Positions 41,943 to 51,112 are shown, counted from the stretch's first letter. The stretch is DNA of 64,000 nt from Abyssibacter sp036156195 (GCA_036156195.1 JAYZUZ010000012.1:248001-312000), one strand, 5' to 3'. Notes: a model not told the origin generated them from the letters alone. Numbers and translations: made by a program.

Positions 41943-44039
41943 TTACTTGGCGTCGCCTTCTTCAAGACGCATGGACAAGCGGATGCGACCCTGCTTGTCG
42001 ACTTCCAGCACCTTGACGCGAACTTCCTGGCCTTCAGACAGCTCATCCGAGACGTTTTCAACCCGCTTGTCGGAGATCTGCGAAATGTGAACAAGACCAT
42101 CTTTGCCAGGAAGAATTGTCACAAAGGCACCAAAGTCCATCAAACGCGCTACCTTGCCTTCGTAGACTTCACCTGCGACCACGTCGCGAGTCAATTCTTC
42201 GATCCGCTTGACGGCAGCGTCAGCGGCGGACTTGTCAACGGCGGCGATACGGACCGTCCCATCATCGTCCAGATCAATCGTCGTCCCGGTTTCCTCGGTG
42301 ATGGCGCGAATCGTCACGCCACCCTTACCGATCACATCACGGATGCGATCCGGATTGATCTTGATCGTCGTGATCCGCGGCGCCCACTCCGACATGTCCT
42401 CACGCGGCGTGTCGATGACCTTGTTCATCTCGGTCAGGATGTGCAGCCGTGCTTCGCGAGCCTGGTCAAGTGCCCGCTCCATGATCTCGCGGGTAATCCC
42501 GGCGATCTTGATGTCCATCTGCAGCGCGGTGACCCCATCCGTGGTACCGGCCACCTTGAAGTCCATGTCACCCAGGTGATCCTCATCACCCAGAATGTCG
42601 GTCAGAACGGCGAAGCGGTCGTTATCAAGAATCAGACCCATGGCGACACCAGCCACCGGTGCCTTGATCGGCACGCCAGCATCCATCAACGCCAAACTGG
42701 TGCCGCAAACCGATGCCATCGAACTGGAGCCATTGGACTCCGTGATCTCGGAGACGACACGCACCACGTAGGGAAACTCGCTTTCCAGGTCGGGCAGCAC
42801 GGCCGCCACACCTCGACGCGCCAACCGGCCATGACCGATTTCCCGGCGCTTCGGAGAGCCCATGAACCCGGTCTCACCTACGCAGTAGGGCGGGAAGTTG
42901 TAATGCAGCATGAATGGGTCTTTGGTCTCGCCCGACACACTGTCGATAATCTGAGAGTCACGCCCCGTACCCAGCGTGGTCACGACCAGGGCCTGCGTTT
43001 CACCACGGGTGAACACGGCAGAACCATGTGCACGCGGTACGGCACCGACCTGAATGTCCAATCCACGCACCGTGCGGGTATCGCGGCCGTCAATCCGGGG
43101 ATGCCCGTCCAATACGCGACTACGGACAATGCGCTTCTCCAACTTGGAGAAAGCGCCCGCGACGTCGGAAGCACTCCACTGGGCCTCTTCGTCGTCTCCG
43201 ACCAGCTTTTCGATCAGGGCGGCGCGAATCTTGCCGAGGCGATCCTGGCGGGCCAGCTTGTCGGCAATCGAGTAGGCCTCGGTCACCTCCGCCTCCACTG
43301 CGGATACCGCCGCTGCCAGTGCGGTGTCTTCTTCGGGCGCGGCCCATTCCCACACAGGTTTGCCTGCTTCGGCCTTGAGTTCTTCGATGGCCTGAATGGC
43401 GATCTGGGACTGCTCGTGCCCGAACAGTACAGAACCGAGCATGACCTCTTCGGTCAAGACATCTGCCTCGGATTCCACCATCAAGACGGCGTCTTTGGTG
43501 CCGGCAACCACCAGGTCCAGCGCTGAGCTGGCAATCTGGCTTGTGGACGGGTTGAGTACGTACTCGCCGTCAATGTAACCGACGCGTGCCGCGCCAATCG
43601 GCCCTGCGAACGGGCAGCCCGACAAGGTCAAGGCAGCACTCGCACCGATCAGCGCCGGGATATCAGGCTGGACTTCCGGGTTCAGGGAGATGACTGTTGC
43701 AACGACTTGGACTTCATTCAGAAAGCCCTTCGGAAACAACGGACGGATCGGGCGATCAATCAGGCGAGACGTCAAGGTCTCCCCTTCAGTCGGCCGGCCT
43801 TCTCGTTTGAAGAACCCGCCTGGGATGCGACCACCGGCGTAGAAACGCTCCTGGTAGTTGACCGTCAACGGGAAGAAGCCTTGGCCCGGTTTCGCCTCCT
43901 TCTGAGCCACGGCAGTGACGAGAACAACCGTGTCATCCATGTTAACCGTGACGGCGGCAGAGGCCTGACGCGCAATGGCGCCGGTTTCGAGCGTGACGGT
44001 ATTGGCACCGTACTGAAAGGTCTTCTTGATCGAATCCAT
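41943..44039 (-). CDS. pnp: Polyribonucleotide nucleotidyltransferase (PNPase)
   Basis: Phosphorolytic 3'-5' exoribonuclease and degradosome partner. 698 aa (E. coli 711). Two RNase PH-like domains are visible (first with QERFYAGGRIPGGFFKREGRP, second with FTRGETQALVVTTLGT and the catalytic-site region MDFKVAGTTDGVTALQMDIK). A KH domain (INPDRIRDVIGKGG) and a C-terminal S1 domain (GEVYEGKVARLMDFGAFVTI) follow. It lies after rpsO as in E. coli, with a terminator hairpin between them; in E. coli PNPase controls its own leader after RNase III cleavage. Confidence 0.97.
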   Translation of the reverse strand: MDSIKKTFQYGANTVTLETGAIARQASAAVTVNMDDTVVLVTAVAQKEAKPGQGFFPLTVNYQERFYAGGRIPGGFFKREGRPTEGETLTSRLIDRPIRPLFPKGFLNEVQVVATVISLNPEVQPDIPALIGASAALTLSGCPFAGPIGAARVGYIDGEYVLNPSTSQIASSALDLVVAGTKDAVLMVESEADVLTEEVMLGSVLFGHEQSQIAIQAIEELKAEAGKPVWEWAAPEEDTALAAAVSAVEAEVTEAYSIADKLARQDRLGKIRAALIEKLVGDDEEAQWSASDVAGAFSKLEKRIVRSRVLDGHPRIDGRDTRTVRGLDIQVGAVPRAHGSAVFTRGETQALVVTTLGTGRDSQIIDSVSGETKDPFMLHYNFPPYCVGETGFMGSPKRREIGHGRLARRGVAAVLPDLESEFPYVVRVVSEITESNGSSSMASVCGTSLALMDAGVPIKAPVAGVAMGLILDNDRFAVLTDILGDEDHLGDMDFKVAGTTDGVTALQMDIKIAGITREIMERALDQAREARLHILTEMNKVIDTPREDMSEWAPRITTIKINPDRIRDVIGKGGVTIRAITEETGTTIDLDDDGTVRIAAVDKSAADAAVKRIEELTRDVVAGEVYEGKVARLMDFGAFVTILPGKDGLVHISQISDKRVENVSDELSEGQEVRVKVLEVDKQGRIRLSMRLEEGDAK

Positions 44040-44053
44040 TATTTATCCGTTGC

Positions 44054-44081
44054 AAAAAAACGGCCGACGGAAAGTCGGCCG
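44054..44081 (-). terminator. Hairpin and T run between rpsO and pnp
   Basis: GGCCGAC / GTCGGCC stem (44062-44080) with a 5-base loop, followed on the minus strand by seven T. It should terminate part of the rpsO transcripts, limiting pnp expression, as the equivalent t1 site does in E. coli. Confidence 0.85.
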
Positions 44082-44099
44082 GTGTCGAATCGTTGCGGC

Positions 44100-44369
44100 C
44101 TAGCGGCGTAGACCGAGTTCCTGAATCAGTGCCTGATAGCGCCCAAGATCTTTCTTCTTGAGGTAGTCCAGCAATTTGCGGCGATGGTTTACCATCTTCA
44201 GGAGGCCGCGTCGGGAGTGATGATCCTTCTTGTGCTTGGCGAAGTGATCACCCAGTTCGGTGATACGCTTGGACAGCAGCGCCACCTGGACCTCAGGCGA
44301 GCCGGTGTCAGCACTCGAACGCTGATGCTTACCGATCACGCTCTGCTTCTGGTCAGACGACAAGGACAT
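44100..44369 (-). CDS. rpsO: 30S ribosomal protein S15
   Basis: Binds 16S rRNA early in assembly of the 30S platform. 89 aa, the standard length. It starts MSLSSDQKQSVIGKHQ, with the signature TGSPEVQVALLSKRITELGDHF and HSRRGLLKMVNHRRKLLDYLKK. It has its own promoter downstream of truB and an attenuating terminator before pnp. Confidence 0.98.
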   Translation of the reverse strand: MSLSSDQKQSVIGKHQRSSADTGSPEVQVALLSKRITELGDHFAKHKKDHHSRRGLLKMVNHRRKLLDYLKKKDLGRYQALIQELGLRR

Positions 44370-44417
44370 TCATTTACTCCTGAAAAACGGTACGCCCGAG
44401 GGCATCGAAGGGCGCGT

Positions 44418-44446
44418 ATTCTAGTGCGGCCATCACGCGAAAACAA
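44418..44446 (-). promoter_or_regulatory. Promoter of rpsO-pnp
   Basis: Minus strand: -35 TTGTTT (44441-44446), 17-base spacer, -10 TAGAAT (44418-44423), about 50 bases before the rpsO ATG. Confidence 0.7.
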
Positions 44447-44511
44447 GGACTTTTGTAGGCAACCCAGTCCGCAGACGACCGAAGGTGTTCAGACCGCTTG
44501 AATTGGACCGC

Positions 44512-45417
44512 TCAAGTGGCCTGCGAAGCCATCACCCGACGCGGGCCGACCCGGCCGTCATCAAGGATTTCGCCGATCCCGACAAGGTCATCTCCAGGCC
44601 CGAGCATGGCCACCAATCCCTCGGTTGGAGCCTTCGGCACCTGCACGGCCTGCCCCCTGCGCAGGAAATATGCCGAGTCCGCATTGACGTGAACCGTCGG
44701 CCAATCGGCCACGGCTGTCAGCGATGGCAGCAATAACGCATCCAGGGCTTCAACATCTTCACAACGTGATTCGATCGTCTCCATCGAAACCATGTCGCCA
44801 GCAAATGGACCGGCCTGGGTGCGGTGCAATGCGGCAACATGCGCGCACCCGCCTGCCGCCCGTGCGATGTCCTCGATCAGGGTGCGGATGTACGTGCCTT
44901 TGGAACAGGCGACAGACAGAGTCACCGACTCGGCGTCCATTTCGATCAGATCAATGGCGTGTAGGGTGATGCGTCGGCGCTTACGCTCAACCGACTGCCC
45001 TGCGCGTGCCAGCTCGTACAACCGCCGACCCTGGTGCTTGACCGCTGAATACATCGGCGGGATCTGCTCGATTTCTCCGAGAAATCCGCTCGCTGCCTCA
45101 ACAAAGGCGCCGGGGTCCAGGGCACCGCGCTCGCTTGGCTCACCCTCGGCGTCTCCCGTGGTCGTCGAAACACCCAGGCTAGCCGTCACGGTGTACCGCT
45201 TGTCAGCATCAAGCAGATACCCAGACAATTTCGTCGCTTCGCCAAAGCAAATCGGGAGCATGCCGGTTGCCAGCGGGTCCAGGCTGCCCGTGTGACCGGC
45301 CTTCTGCGCCTTGAACATCCAACGCACGCGCTGCAGGACACCATTGCTGCTCGCGCCGGCAGGTTTATCGAGCAGCAGAATGCCACTGACCGGGCGACCG
45401 CGTCGTTTTCTGGCCAT
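44512..45417 (-). CDS. truB: tRNA pseudouridine(55) synthase
   Basis: Makes the universal pseudouridine of the tRNA T loop. 301 aa. The early motif GILLLDKPAGASSN is followed by the catalytic Asp in HTGSLDPLATGML, then IPPMYSAVKHQGRRLYELAR and SKGTYIRTLIEDI. A C-terminal PUA-like extension follows. It starts 14 bases after rbfA in the conserved order. Confidence 0.97.
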   Translation of the reverse strand: MARKRRGRPVSGILLLDKPAGASSNGVLQRVRWMFKAQKAGHTGSLDPLATGMLPICFGEATKLSGYLLDADKRYTVTASLGVSTTTGDAEGEPSERGALDPGAFVEAASGFLGEIEQIPPMYSAVKHQGRRLYELARAGQSVERKRRRITLHAIDLIEMDAESVTLSVACSKGTYIRTLIEDIARAAGGCAHVAALHRTQAGPFAGDMVSMETIESRCEDVEALDALLLPSLTAVADWPTVHVNADSAYFLRRGQAVQVPKAPTEGLVAMLGPGDDLVGIGEILDDGRVGPRRVMASQAT

Positions 45418-45431
45418 GAGCGCCTGCCCCC

Positions 45432-45797
45432 TTACTCGGGATCGTTCGGGGTGTGCGTGTCGTCGCTGAGCAGAGACCGGATGCGATCGCTGTCCGCCTG
45501 GCTGTAATCCGGCATAAACCGCAGAGATGGGGTATGGCGGAGCGACATGGCCTGGGCAACGCGATGACGCAGATAAGGCGCCGACTCGTTGAGCACCTCA
45601 ACGGCCTGATCCGCCGCTGTGCGATCGCCCAGTGCACTGATGTAAACACGTGCCGCAGACAAGTCCTTGGTCACCTCCACATCCGTGACCGTTGCCAGCC
45701 CAAGACGGGCGTCCCGGACATCCATGGAAATGACCTGTCCGAGGATGCGCTTGATGCGCGACCCTACCCGACTCGATCGTGGCGCTTCTCTTGGCAC
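45432..45797 (-). CDS. rbfA: Ribosome-binding factor A
   Basis: KH-like factor needed for late 16S rRNA maturation and cold adaptation. 121 aa. Recognisable parts are RVGSRIKRILGQVI, then DVEVTKDLSAARVYISALG and SLRHTPSLRFMPDYS. It lies 23 bases after infB. Confidence 0.95.
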   Translation of the reverse strand: MPREAPRSSRVGSRIKRILGQVISMDVRDARLGLATVTDVEVTKDLSAARVYISALGDRTAADQAVEVLNESAPYLRHRVAQAMSLRHTPSLRFMPDYSQADSDRIRSLLSDDTHTPNDPE

Positions 45798-45820
45798 GGT
45801 GCCAGTTAACGACCGAGGCG

Positions 45821-48592
45821 TTAAGCCTCGGCCGTCTCAGCAACCTTACGCTGGACTTCAATGCGCTCGAACACTTCGATGTTGTCGCCAGGGCGGACAT
45901 CGTTGTAGTTCTTGACGGCGATACCGCATTCGGTACCGGCATCGACCTTTTGCACGTCGTCTTTGTGGCGACGCAGTGATTCCAGCTCGCCCTCGTAGAT
46001 CACGACATTGTCGCGCAGGACGCGGATCGGCAAACCACGACGGACCTGACCCTCGACAACGAGACAGCCTGCAACCTTGCCCCACTTGGTGGCCTGGAAT
46101 ACATCGCGCACTTCTGCCGTGCCCACGATCTGTTCCTTGGTCTCCGTACCCAGCAGACCGCTGACGGCATCGCGCATGTCGTCCATGACGTCGTAAATCA
46201 CGCTGTAATAGCGGACATCGACACCTGCTTCCTGCGCCGATTTACGAGCCTTGCCGTCAGCACGCACATTGAAACCGATGACCAGGGCATTAGATGCAGC
46301 CGCCAGGTCGATATCCGATTCACTAATGCCGCCCACATTCGAGGACACCACCTTCACCGAAACCTCTTCGGTGGGGATGTTGGCAATGGCATCGGCCAAA
46401 GCCTCGACACTGCCCTGCACATCGCCCTTAATCATGATGGCCAGCTGCTTGAGCCCACCTTCGGACAGGCTCGCCATCATGGCGTTGCGGCGATCCTTGG
46501 CCAGGTCCATCTGACGCTTCTCGCGCTGTTTCGCCTCGCGCAGCTCGACGAGTTCGCGGGCTTTCTTCTCATCCGCAACCGCGAGCACTTCGTCGCCCGC
46601 CTCCGGAGTTCCGGATAGTCCCAGAACCTCAGCAGGCATGGACGGGCCGATGGAATCGACTTGGGTGCCGCTTTCGTCAAACAACGCGCGCACACGTCCG
46701 AAATTGGCGCCGGCGATGATGACGTCGCCCTTGCTCAGCGTTCCTTCCTTGACCAGCACGGTGGCAACCGGTCCGCGCCCCTTCTCGAGGCTGGACTCGA
46801 CAACAACACCCTTGGCGGGCGCATCGACGGGTGCACTCAACTCCAGCACTTCCGCCTGCAGCAGAATGGCCTCAAGCAAGGCGTCGACACCTTCACCGGA
46901 ATGCGCGGAGACATTAATGAACTGGTAGTCGCCACCCCATTCCTCGGGAATCACCTGCTCCTGCGCGAGCTCGTTGCGCACACGCTCGGGGTCTGCTTCC
47001 GGCTTGTCACACTTGGTGACCGCGACCACCATGGGCACGCCAGCGGCACGACCATGATCGATGGCCTCCTTGGTCTGTGGCATGACGCCGTCATCAGCCG
47101 CCACAACCAGCACAACCACGTCGGTTGACGACGCGCCGCGCGCCCGCATCTTGGTGAATGCAGCATGTCCCGGTGTATCGAGGAAGGTCACGATGCCGTT
47201 CGGTGTCTGTACGTGATACGCACCGATGTGCTGGGTGATCCCCCCCGCCTCGCCGGAGGCCACACGTGACTTCCGGATGTAGTCCAGCAACGAGGTCTTA
47301 CCGTGATCGACGTGACCCATGATGGTCACGACCGGCGGACGCGGCTGCTTGGCAATGCTGTCATCCGACTCGCCGACTGCACCCTGGATCAGCGATTCCT
47401 CGCGATCCGCTTCACTCGTGCGTTTGACCGAGTGACCCATCTCTTCAACCAGCAAGGTTGCCGTGTCCTGATCGAGGACCTGGTTGATGGTAGCCATCTC
47501 GCCCATCTTCATCATGTCGCGAATGAGGTCGGTCGCCTTAACGGCCATACGCTGGGCCAGCTCGCCCACCGTAATGGCCTCCGGCACTTCCACCTCGCGC
47601 ACCACTGGCGCCGTCGGCTTGGCGAATCCGTGCTCCGTTTTCACGCGCACACGGGATGGTGCACGACCGGATTTACGGCGACGTCCGGCCTTGCCCTTGG
47701 CCACATGCAATTCTTCGCGGCGACGCTGCTCTTCTTCTGCCTTGTTACGCGGCGGCGCCGGTGGGGGTGCCTTAGACGCGCGACGCAGATTTTCCGCGGC
47801 GCGACGACGGGCCGCCTCCAGCTCGCCACGGGCCAGCTCGTCTGCGATGACGCGACGTTTGGGCCCAGGCGGATCTGCCGGGGCCGCCTCGGCGGGCTGA
47901 TCCGGCGTCTTGGATTCAGCCTTGCCGTCTTCGGCTTTGGCATCCGCGGTCTGTTCAGCTGGCTTTTCGGTGCTGGCTGCAGGCTCGGCTGCCTGCTCGG
48001 CCTTGGCCTCGGCCTCTTTCGCCTTTGCTGCCGCTTCTTCAGCGGCCTTCAGTTTTGCTGCTTCAGCTTCAGCCTGCTGCTTTTCAGCCTCTTCGGCTGC
48101 CTTACGCTCTGCCTCTGCTTCGGCAGCAGCGGCCTCTGCCTCGGCCTTGGCTTTTGCTTCAGCCTCCGCGGCTGCCTGTTCTTCGGCGGCTTGACGCTCT
48201 GCCACCTCGGCTTCTAGACGCGCCTTCTCCTCGGCCAGCTTGGCTGCCTCCTGCTCGCGCGCCTGCTCTTCAGCAGCAGGATCGCGGCGTACGAACGTAC
48301 GTCGCTTGCGCACCTCCACATTGACGGTCCGGGCCGGCGAGCCACGCTGACCGCTGACTTTCAGCTGACTGCGTTTGCGTGAGGGTACGCTGATTCGCTT
48401 TTCACTCGGCGTCGTCAGCTTCACCGCACTACTGCCGCCGCGCAGATGGCGGATCAGGGTCAGCTTGTCTTCGTCAGAAATTTTTGCGTCGGCGCTCGTG
48501 GCGTCGATCCCGGCATCCGCAAGTTTGGTCAGCAGTGCGTCAACAGCGATGCCGACTTCCTTGGCCAGGTCCTGGACTGTCATCTCAGCCAT
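45821..48592 (-). CDS. infB: Translation initiation factor IF-2
   Basis: GTPase that brings fMet-tRNA to the 30S subunit. 923 aa. An N-terminal IF2 domain (1-55) is followed by a long Ala/Glu/Lys-rich low-complexity linker (about 100-300), then the G domain with GHVDHGKTSLLDYIR, DTPGHAAF and the base-recognition motif TKCDKPEAD. That motif has Thr where E. coli IF-2 has Asn (NKID). The C-terminal domains follow and end with RRGLPIRVLRDNVVIYEG. The substitution is tolerated in some GTPases. The initiator tRNA it binds is encoded at the head of the same operon. Confidence 0.97.
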   Translation of the reverse strand: MAEMTVQDLAKEVGIAVDALLTKLADAGIDATSADAKISDEDKLTLIRHLRGGSSAVKLTTPSEKRISVPSRKRSQLKVSGQRGSPARTVNVEVRKRRTFVRRDPAAEEQAREQEAAKLAEEKARLEAEVAERQAAEEQAAAEAEAKAKAEAEAAAAEAEAERKAAEEAEKQQAEAEAAKLKAAEEAAAKAKEAEAKAEQAAEPAASTEKPAEQTADAKAEDGKAESKTPDQPAEAAPADPPGPKRRVIADELARGELEAARRRAAENLRRASKAPPPAPPRNKAEEEQRRREELHVAKGKAGRRRKSGRAPSRVRVKTEHGFAKPTAPVVREVEVPEAITVGELAQRMAVKATDLIRDMMKMGEMATINQVLDQDTATLLVEEMGHSVKRTSEADREESLIQGAVGESDDSIAKQPRPPVVTIMGHVDHGKTSLLDYIRKSRVASGEAGGITQHIGAYHVQTPNGIVTFLDTPGHAAFTKMRARGASSTDVVVLVVAADDGVMPQTKEAIDHGRAAGVPMVVAVTKCDKPEADPERVRNELAQEQVIPEEWGGDYQFINVSAHSGEGVDALLEAILLQAEVLELSAPVDAPAKGVVVESSLEKGRGPVATVLVKEGTLSKGDVIIAGANFGRVRALFDESGTQVDSIGPSMPAEVLGLSGTPEAGDEVLAVADEKKARELVELREAKQREKRQMDLAKDRRNAMMASLSEGGLKQLAIMIKGDVQGSVEALADAIANIPTEEVSVKVVSSNVGGISESDIDLAAASNALVIGFNVRADGKARKSAQEAGVDVRYYSVIYDVMDDMRDAVSGLLGTETKEQIVGTAEVRDVFQATKWGKVAGCLVVEGQVRRGLPIRVLRDNVVIYEGELESLRRHKDDVQKVDAGTECGIAVKNYNDVRPGDNIEVFERIEVQRKVAETAEA

Positions 48593-48644
48593 TCGAGTCC
48601 TCTCGATTCAATACGTGGATCAGTTCGTGGTCGGGCAGTGCTTT

Positions 48645-50186
48645 TCACTCCGCCGCCGCTTCCTCATCCTCAAACCAATGGGCACGGGCGGCCATGATCA
48701 ATTCGGCCGCTTTCGCGTCCGTCAGACCACCCAAGCCTGAAATTTCGTCCGTGGCCGCATCGGCCAGTTCGTCACGCGTCGTGAAGCCTTCAGCCGCAAG
48801 CGCGTAAGCAACTACCTCGGACATCCCGGGCAGCGCAACCAAGTCTTCCGATGGCTGCGCCTTGTCACCCTCACCTCCACCGATCGCTCGCGACAACAGC
48901 ACGTTTCGAGCGCGATTTCGCAGCTCTTCGGCGATGCCGTCATCGAATTCCTCGATCTGCGTCAGCTCTTCTGCAGGCACATAGGCAATTTCCTCAATCG
49001 AGGTAAAGCCTTCCTGAACCAGGATGACTGCCACTTCTTCATCAACGTCGAGTTGGTTACGGAAGAGCTCGATCAGGCGCTCAGCCTCATCCTCACCCTT
49101 GCTCTCTGCGTCCTCGATGGTCATGACGTTGAGCGTCCAACCTGTCAACTCCGACGCCAGACGCACGTTCTGTCCACCCCGACCAATGGCCTGTGCCAGC
49201 TTTTCGCCGTCCACAGCCACATCCATGGCATGCGAGTCTTCATCCATGATGATGGACGCGACATCAGCGGGGGCCATGGCGTTGATCACGAACTGTGCCG
49301 GGTTGTCGTCCCAAAGGACGATGTCAACACGTTCCCCGCCCAACTCGTTGGACACGCTTTGAACGCGGGAGCCGCGCATGCCGACGCAGGCACCGACGGG
49401 GTCGATACGCTTGTCCTTGGCGAGCACGGCAACCTTGGCGCGCAGGCCGGGGTCACGCGCGGCACCCTTGACGTCGATCAGACCCTGGCCGATTTCCGGC
49501 ACTTCCATGCGGAACAGTTCGATCAGAAACTCCGGCCGAGTCCGGCTGACGAACAACTGCGGGCCACGTGGTTCGGGGCGTACGTCGTAGAGGAAACCGC
49601 GAACACGGTCACCTGGACGCATCGGCTCACGCGGGATGAGCTGATCCCGCGGGATGATGGCCTCGGCGTTACCCCCCAGATCCATGATGACAGCGCCGCG
49701 TTCCATGCGCTTGACCAAGCCGGTGATGAGTTCACCGACACGATCCTTGTAGGCCTCGACCACCTGTGCGCGCTCGGCCTCTCGCACTTTCTGCACGATG
49801 ACCTGCTTGGCGGCCTGGGCGGCGATGCGCCCGAACTCCACCGATTCCATCGGCTCTTCGACGAAATCACCAATCTCGATTCCTTCGTACTGCTGCTGGG
49901 CATCAGACAGGCGGATCGACCGGGATTCTGCAATGAAGACAGGGCCTTCGTGATCTTCCCCCGCCTCATCGGCCAAGGGGGCATCATCGGGCACCACTTC
50001 CCAACGCCGGAACGTGTTGTAGGCGCCCGTCTGGCGATTGACCTCGACGCGAGCATCGATGTCCTCGGCATTTTTCTTGCGCGTGGCAGAGGCCAGAGCC
50101 ATCTCGATGGCTTCGAAAATGATGTCCTTCTCGACGCCCTTTTCATTGGACACCGCGTCGACTACGAGCAGTACGTTCTTGTTCAT
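48645..50186 (-). CDS. nusA: Transcription termination/antitermination protein NusA
   Basis: RNA polymerase-bound factor acting in pausing, termination and antitermination. From the ATG at 50186 (MNKNVLLVVDAVSNEKGV) it is 513 aa; an ATG 12 bases upstream is an alternative. Domains in order are the N-terminal polymerase-binding domain, S1 (GLVKRMERGAVIMDLGG), KH1/KH2 (GACVGMRGSRVQSV, AIGRGGQNVRLASELTG), and two C-terminal acidic AR repeats (about 365-430 and 440-500), as in gammaproteobacteria. Confidence 0.97.
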   Translation of the reverse strand: MNKNVLLVVDAVSNEKGVEKDIIFEAIEMALASATRKKNAEDIDARVEVNRQTGAYNTFRRWEVVPDDAPLADEAGEDHEGPVFIAESRSIRLSDAQQQYEGIEIGDFVEEPMESVEFGRIAAQAAKQVIVQKVREAERAQVVEAYKDRVGELITGLVKRMERGAVIMDLGGNAEAIIPRDQLIPREPMRPGDRVRGFLYDVRPEPRGPQLFVSRTRPEFLIELFRMEVPEIGQGLIDVKGAARDPGLRAKVAVLAKDKRIDPVGACVGMRGSRVQSVSNELGGERVDIVLWDDNPAQFVINAMAPADVASIIMDEDSHAMDVAVDGEKLAQAIGRGGQNVRLASELTGWTLNVMTIEDAESKGEDEAERLIELFRNQLDVDEEVAVILVQEGFTSIEEIAYVPAEELTQIEEFDDGIAEELRNRARNVLLSRAIGGGEGDKAQPSEDLVALPGMSEVVAYALAAEGFTTRDELADAATDEISGLGGLTDAKAAELIMAARAHWFEDEEAAAE

Positions 50187-50207
50187 TTCACCCGCCATTC
50201 TTAGGAC

Positions 50208-50663
50208 CTATTCCTCTGGCACCAGCCGTGCCGTGTCGATGTCGCGCAGCGCAAAACGGTGCAACTCACCATCAACCTGCATTTCGATCGCGTCGTCTTC
50301 GCGCGCTATCAACTGCCCACGAAATCGCTTGCGTCCCTCGATGCTGTCGGCCAGCCGAATCTTGATCTCCCAGCCGATGTAAGCGTCAAAGTGTTGCGGC
50401 TTGACCAGAGGGCGATCCAGACCAGGCGACGACACTTCAAGGGTGTAATGCCCGGAAATCGGATCTTCCACGTCCATGAGCGCACTGACCTCCCGGCTCA
50501 CACGCTCACAGTCACCCAGGCCGATTCCCGCTTCCTGATCGATGTACAACCGAACGATTTGCTCGCCATCGCCTCCAGCTAGCTGCAGCCATACCAACTC
50601 GTACCCGAGCGACTCGACCACAGGTTCTATCAGTGCTGTCAGATCTCGCTGCAAACCGTTCAA
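50208..50663 (-). CDS. rimP: Ribosome maturation factor RimP
   Basis: Assists maturation of the 30S subunit. 151 aa. Recognisable segments are LIEPVVESLGYELVWLQL, RLYIDQEAGIGLGDCERVSREV and the family hallmark YTLEVSSPGLDRPL. It is 21 bases before nusA (taking the 50186 start). A structured leader with its own promoter and terminator lies upstream. Confidence 0.97.
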   Translation of the reverse strand: MNGLQRDLTALIEPVVESLGYELVWLQLAGGDGEQIVRLYIDQEAGIGLGDCERVSREVSALMDVEDPISGHYTLEVSSPGLDRPLVKPQHFDAYIGWEIKIRLADSIEGRKRFRGQLIAREDDAIEMQVDGELHRFALRDIDTARLVPEE

Positions 50664-50674
50664 ATCCTCAAGAA

Positions 50675-50700
50675 TAAAAAAGCCCCGATCGGTCGGGGCT
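50675..50700 (-). terminator. Terminator/attenuator just before rimP
   Basis: AGCCCCGA / TCGGGGCT stem (50681-50700) with a 4-base loop and six T on the minus strand, ending 12 bases before the rimP start. Since the operon genes lie beyond it, it must be read through or regulated. Confidence 0.85.
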
Positions 50701-50823
50701 CCCTTATCCGGTCAGCTCGCCTGATGCCCCAAACCATGAGCAACACGCGACACAATACTTTCAGACGCCTGTCGCGCTGACCGGAATACCCCGATCGCGC
50801 AGTTCAAACGCCCCGCATGAGGC
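50675..50823 (-). ncRNA. rimP leader RNA
   Basis: Predicted leader of about 150 bases from the promoter at 50829-50857 to the attenuator before rimP. A perfect 9-base long-range stem closes it (CCGGTCAGC, minus strand at 50776-50784, with GCTGACCGG at 50708-50716). A rimP-leader attenuator RNA is described in gammaproteobacteria; this matches in position and layout, but I cannot check it against a covariance model. Confidence 0.7.
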
Positions 50824-50828
50824 GCAGA

Positions 50829-50857
50829 ATTATAGGGATGACCGGCCCGACACTCAA
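50829..50857 (-). promoter_or_regulatory. Promoter of the rimP leader
   Basis: Minus strand: TTGAGT (50852-50857), 17-base spacer, TATAAT (50829-50834, perfect consensus). It lies between the tRNA terminator and rimP, so the operon has a promoter separate from the tRNA's. Confidence 0.85.
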
Positions 50858-50986
50858 GGCGGCAGTCGCGCCCGGCACATTCTGCGGCGCAGGCAACAGA
50901 TGTTCGGGCACCCCAGCGACGCCGGGCCGAAGACCTCGGCCTCTAATCGACTTCAGATACCCGACACAAGCCGTTGAACCTAAAAC

Positions 50987-51013
50987 GAAAAAGCCCCGTC
51001 AGAGACGAGGCTT
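50987..51013 (-). terminator. Terminator after initiator tRNA
   Basis: AAGCCTCGTC / GACGGGGCTT stem (one G-U pair) with loop TCT, followed by TTTTTCGTTTT on the minus strand, 10 bases after the tRNA. Confidence 0.85.
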
Positions 51014-51023
51014 TCCGGAAAGT

Positions 51024-51100
51024 TGGTAGCGGGGGCAGGATTCGAACCTGCGACCTTCGGGTTATGAGCCCGACGAGCTGCCTGGCTGCTCCACCCCGCA
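51024..51100 (-). tRNA. Initiator tRNA-fMet (CAT)
   Basis: 77 bases including CCA. Anticodon CAT in CTCATAA, with three G-C pairs closing the anticodon stem (CGGGCTCATAACCCG) and an A11-U24 D-stem pair, all initiator marks. Position 1 and position 72 are both T (U1-U72), so the end of the acceptor stem is unpaired as required for formylation. E. coli has C1-A72 instead. In E. coli an initiator tRNA (metY) also heads the rimP-nusA-infB operon. Confidence 0.96.
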
Positions 51101-51112
51101 CCAGGGAGGCGC

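Noticed and set aside
42087..43526. 479-codon open frame antisense to pnp
   Set aside because: Shadow frame opposite a strongly conserved gene in GC-rich DNA; its sequence resembles no protein family.
47303..48217. 304-codon open frame antisense to infB
   Set aside because: Low-complexity Leu/Cys/Gly translation of the complement of the IF-2 Ala/Glu/Lys linker.
49053..50204. 383-codon open frame antisense to nusA
   Set aside because: Codon-bias artefact; no recognisable domain and no start signals.
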